A DNA stretch of 64,000 bases, from contig NZ_JABBHF010000015.1 of assembly GCF_012910715.1 (NCBI RefSeq), positions 36,001 to 100,000 on the forward strand. Direction: 5' to 3'. Positions 61,974 through 64,000 of the stretch are shown here, piece after piece. A program made the translations under genes and the position numbers. How positions within the stretch are numbered: position 1 is the stretch's first letter; each line of letters starts with the position of its first letter. The stretch comes from Flavivirga algicola (GTDB lineage: Bacteria; Bacteroidota; Bacteroidia; Flavobacteriales; Flavobacteriaceae). Under the pieces are notes generated by a model. It saw nothing but the letters and a program-made list of their open reading frames with translations, was not told the DNA's origin and ran no database searches.

Positions 61974-63977
61974 ATGAAGAAAATATTTTCGGCTCTATTT
62001 TTAATGTGTTTTTTTAGTCAGTTAAACGCTCAAACCATACCAGATAAGAAGGCGCGAGCAACCGAAAAGGAAACTTTAGAGCCACAAGATACCATTGGTG
62101 CCGTTCAACAACAAGATACCATTGAAGTCATTCAAAAAAACAATAAAAGTTTAAAAAGCACAAAAGATTCTAAAGATAAAAAAGCAAATATTAAAGACTA
62201 CTTAATAATCTCTCATGCTAACGATACGACGTATGTAGACACAACATTAACCATTCAAAAAGAATATAAGTTTAATTACTTAAGAAGAGATAACTTTGGT
62301 TTAATACCATTTTCAAATTTAGGGCAGACCTATAATAGTTTAACCTATAGCTTTCAAAGTACTAGTTTGATGCCAAGTTTTGGTGCTCGGGCAAGACACT
62401 TCAACTATATGGAGATTGAAGATATTAACTATTACCATGTGCCAACTCCATTAACAGAGCTGTTTTTTAAAACGGCTTTTGAGCAAGGGCAGTTGGCAGA
62501 TTCGTTCTTTACAGTAAATACATCGCCACAGTTTAATTTTTCAATAGCTTATAAAGGATTGCGGTCATTGGGTAAATATCAGAATATATTAACAAGTACA
62601 GGTAATTTTAGGTTTACCACAAATTACAGAACCAAGAATAATCGTTACAATATTAGGATGCATGTAGTAACGCAAGATTTGCTCAACAATGAAAATGGCG
62701 GGTTAAAAGATGACCCAAGTGTGGAAAATTTTGAAACCGGGGCAGAAGAGTTTCTAGATCGCTCCATTCTAGAAGTGAATTTTGAAAATGCCGAAAATAT
62801 ATTAAAAGGCAAACGTTTTCATTTAGAGCATACCTATAAAATCATTAAGAAAAAAGATTCCTTGTCAAAAAACAAGCTTAGTTTAGGTCATGTCTTATCC
62901 TTTGAAGATAAATATTATGAGTACACGCAATCTGGAGCCACTTTTTTTGGGGAAGCCTTTAAAAATTCGATTAAAGATCGCGCAACATTAGAAAACTTTT
63001 ATAATCAAGTACAATTAAATTATAGCAATAATATAATTGGTGATTTGCAATTCAATATTACCAATAATAATTACAACTATGGTTACGATAAGTTGGTGGT
63101 GCTAAACGGAAGCACAATAGTCAATAGATTAAAAGGCGATATATTTTCGGCTGGGGGCAAATACCATAAACAATATAAAGGTTTCGATTTAGAGGGCGAA
63201 TTGGGGCTAAATGTATCGGGCGATTTCGATGGGAACTTCATCAAAGGAAAAGCTTCCTTCAAACTCAATGATGACATATCTGCCATAGCGTCTGTCAATC
63301 ATAGTTCGAAAGCACCAAACTATAATACTTTATTGTATCAAAGTGATTACATCAACTACAATTGGCAAAATAATTTTAATAATACAAAAACAGAGCAAAT
63401 AGCATTTCAATTAAAATATAAGAAACTAGCAAATATTTCAGCCGATTATTCTACAATTAGTGATTACGTTTACTTCAAAAAAGACGAAACAAGCAATCAG
63501 GTACAAGCGTTTCAGAATAATAACACGATAAATTATTTAAGGGTTAAGTTAAACAATGAAATTAAAGTAGGTAAGTTTGCCTTAAATAATACCATATTAT
63601 ATCAAAATGTAAAAGACAAGGATAGTACATTAAATGTGCCTGAGTTTACAGTTCGTAATACCCTTTATTTTTCCAGTCATTTATTTAAAAAGGCTATGTT
63701 TTTACAAACGGGAGTTACCTTCAATTACTTTACAAAGTATTATATGAATGCTTACAATCCTTTGTTAGCAGAATTTTATGTCCAGACAGAAAGAGAATAT
63801 GGAGAGTTTCCTCGTTTAGATTTCTTTATAAACGCAAAAGTTCGTCAAACGAGAATCTATTTAAAAGCGGAACACTTTAACTCATCCTTTACGGGATACG
63901 ATTTTTATTCTGCACCAAACAATCCATACCGAGATTTTACGGTGCGTTTTGGTATCGTTTGGAATTTCTTTCTGTAA
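61974..63977 (+). CDS. Bacteroidete 'putative porin' (PF14121)
   Basis: A 667-residue outer-membrane protein: signal peptide (residues 1-19, ending LNAQ), then a low-complexity linker (35-70) with a short repeat QDTI...QQQDTIEVIQ and a lysine-rich stretch. The barrel, from about 90, has many amphipathic strands (FRFTTNYRTKNNRYNIRM and LYFSSHLFKKAMFLQTGV) and ends DFTVRFGIVWNFFL, with a terminal aromatic-rich strand for membrane assembly. It matches the family annotated as putative porin in this phylum. It is a separate transcript from the SusC/D operon, which has its own terminator. Confidence 0.88.
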   Translation: MKKIFSALFLMCFFSQLNAQTIPDKKARATEKETLEPQDTIGAVQQQDTIEVIQKNNKSLKSTKDSKDKKANIKDYLIISHANDTTYVDTTLTIQKEYKFNYLRRDNFGLIPFSNLGQTYNSLTYSFQSTSLMPSFGARARHFNYMEIEDINYYHVPTPLTELFFKTAFEQGQLADSFFTVNTSPQFNFSIAYKGLRSLGKYQNILTSTGNFRFTTNYRTKNNRYNIRMHVVTQDLLNNENGGLKDDPSVENFETGAEEFLDRSILEVNFENAENILKGKRFHLEHTYKIIKKKDSLSKNKLSLGHVLSFEDKYYEYTQSGATFFGEAFKNSIKDRATLENFYNQVQLNYSNNIIGDLQFNITNNNYNYGYDKLVVLNGSTIVNRLKGDIFSAGGKYHKQYKGFDLEGELGLNVSGDFDGNFIKGKASFKLNDDISAIASVNHSSKAPNYNTLLYQSDYINYNWQNNFNNTKTEQIAFQLKYKKLANISADYSTISDYVYFKKDETSNQVQAFQNNNTINYLRVKLNNEIKVGKFALNNTILYQNVKDKDSTLNVPEFTVRNTLYFSSHLFKKAMFLQTGVTFNYFTKYYMNAYNPLLAEFYVQTEREYGEFPRLDFFINAKVRQTRIYLKAEHFNSSFTGYDFYSAPNNPYRDFTVRFGIVWNFFL

Positions 63978-64000
63978 TTTTTTTAATGTTTCCTTGCCTT

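Noticed and set aside
1..64000. tRNA, rRNA, tmRNA and riboswitches
   Set aside because: Intergenic gaps were read on both strands; no cloverleaf, rRNA-like or recognisable riboswitch sequence was seen. A covariance search would settle this.

Overview
The window is an AT-rich chromosomal segment of a member of the Bacteroidota, most likely a marine Flavobacteriaceae. The evidence is a SusC/SusD pair with a FecI/FecR-type sigma and anti-sigma pair, GSCFA and DUF4302/DUF4230/DUF5522 family proteins, a bacteroidete 'putative porin', and promoters of the bacteroidete type (TTTG, about 19-20 nt, TAnnTTTG), with no clear Shine-Dalgarno sites. I see no rRNA, tRNA, CRISPR array, prophage or intact insertion sequence. 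Most of the window is ordinary core chromosome, with a few accessory loci.

Layout. 1-4 kb: the 3' part of der, then a GntR/ABC-exporter operon behind a near-consensus promoter. 4-10 kb: a thioredoxin-domain protein with an internal duplication, then a leftward run M23 peptidase, MerR, LemA and two TPM proteins, divergent from alaS. 12.9-13.3 kb: a decayed GxxExxY gene between imperfect inverted repeats. 13.3-26 kb: housekeeping and metabolic genes (GSCFA, DUF4230, a serine/threonine dehydratase, a crotonase, aromatic amino acid hydroxylase, bestrophin, DUF4136, two small proteins, a haem-motif lipoprotein, and an operon of D-cysteine desulfhydrase-like enzyme, glucosaminidase and hemL). 26-31 kb: a LacI-regulated locus of ThuA and two Gfo/Idh/MocA-type proteins; a LacI-like operator overlaps the -33 element of the divergent promoter. 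31-41 kb: envelope proteins, YiaA, a CPBP-like membrane protein, a macroglobulin-like/plug protein and two paralogous alpha/beta hydrolases. 41-52 kb: lysS, a Pmp3-like protein, lipB, small lipoproteins, an M43 protease, a nucleoid-associated protein, a propeller-like lipoprotein and rnhB. 52-62 kb: sigma factor, FecR, SusC, SusD, zinc metallopeptidase lipoprotein and DUF4302 lipoprotein, followed by a putative porin.

How the parts work together. The 52-62 kb locus reads as one regulated outer-membrane uptake system: an STN-bearing SusC would signal through FecR to the sigma factor, while SusD and two surface lipoproteins, one a predicted zinc hydrolase, would bind and process the substrate. 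The 26-31 kb locus looks like oxidative sugar catabolism controlled by its own LacI repressor. The most unusual non-coding signals are an orphan promoter-hairpin-terminator at about 51.88-51.98 kb (candidate small RNA), phased heptamer repeats at two distant places, a perfect 21-bp inverted repeat overlapping the hemL stop codon, and a repeated GTGTCCACA motif upstream of the sigma and FecR genes. Nothing in the window amounts to a clearly new defence or mobile system.
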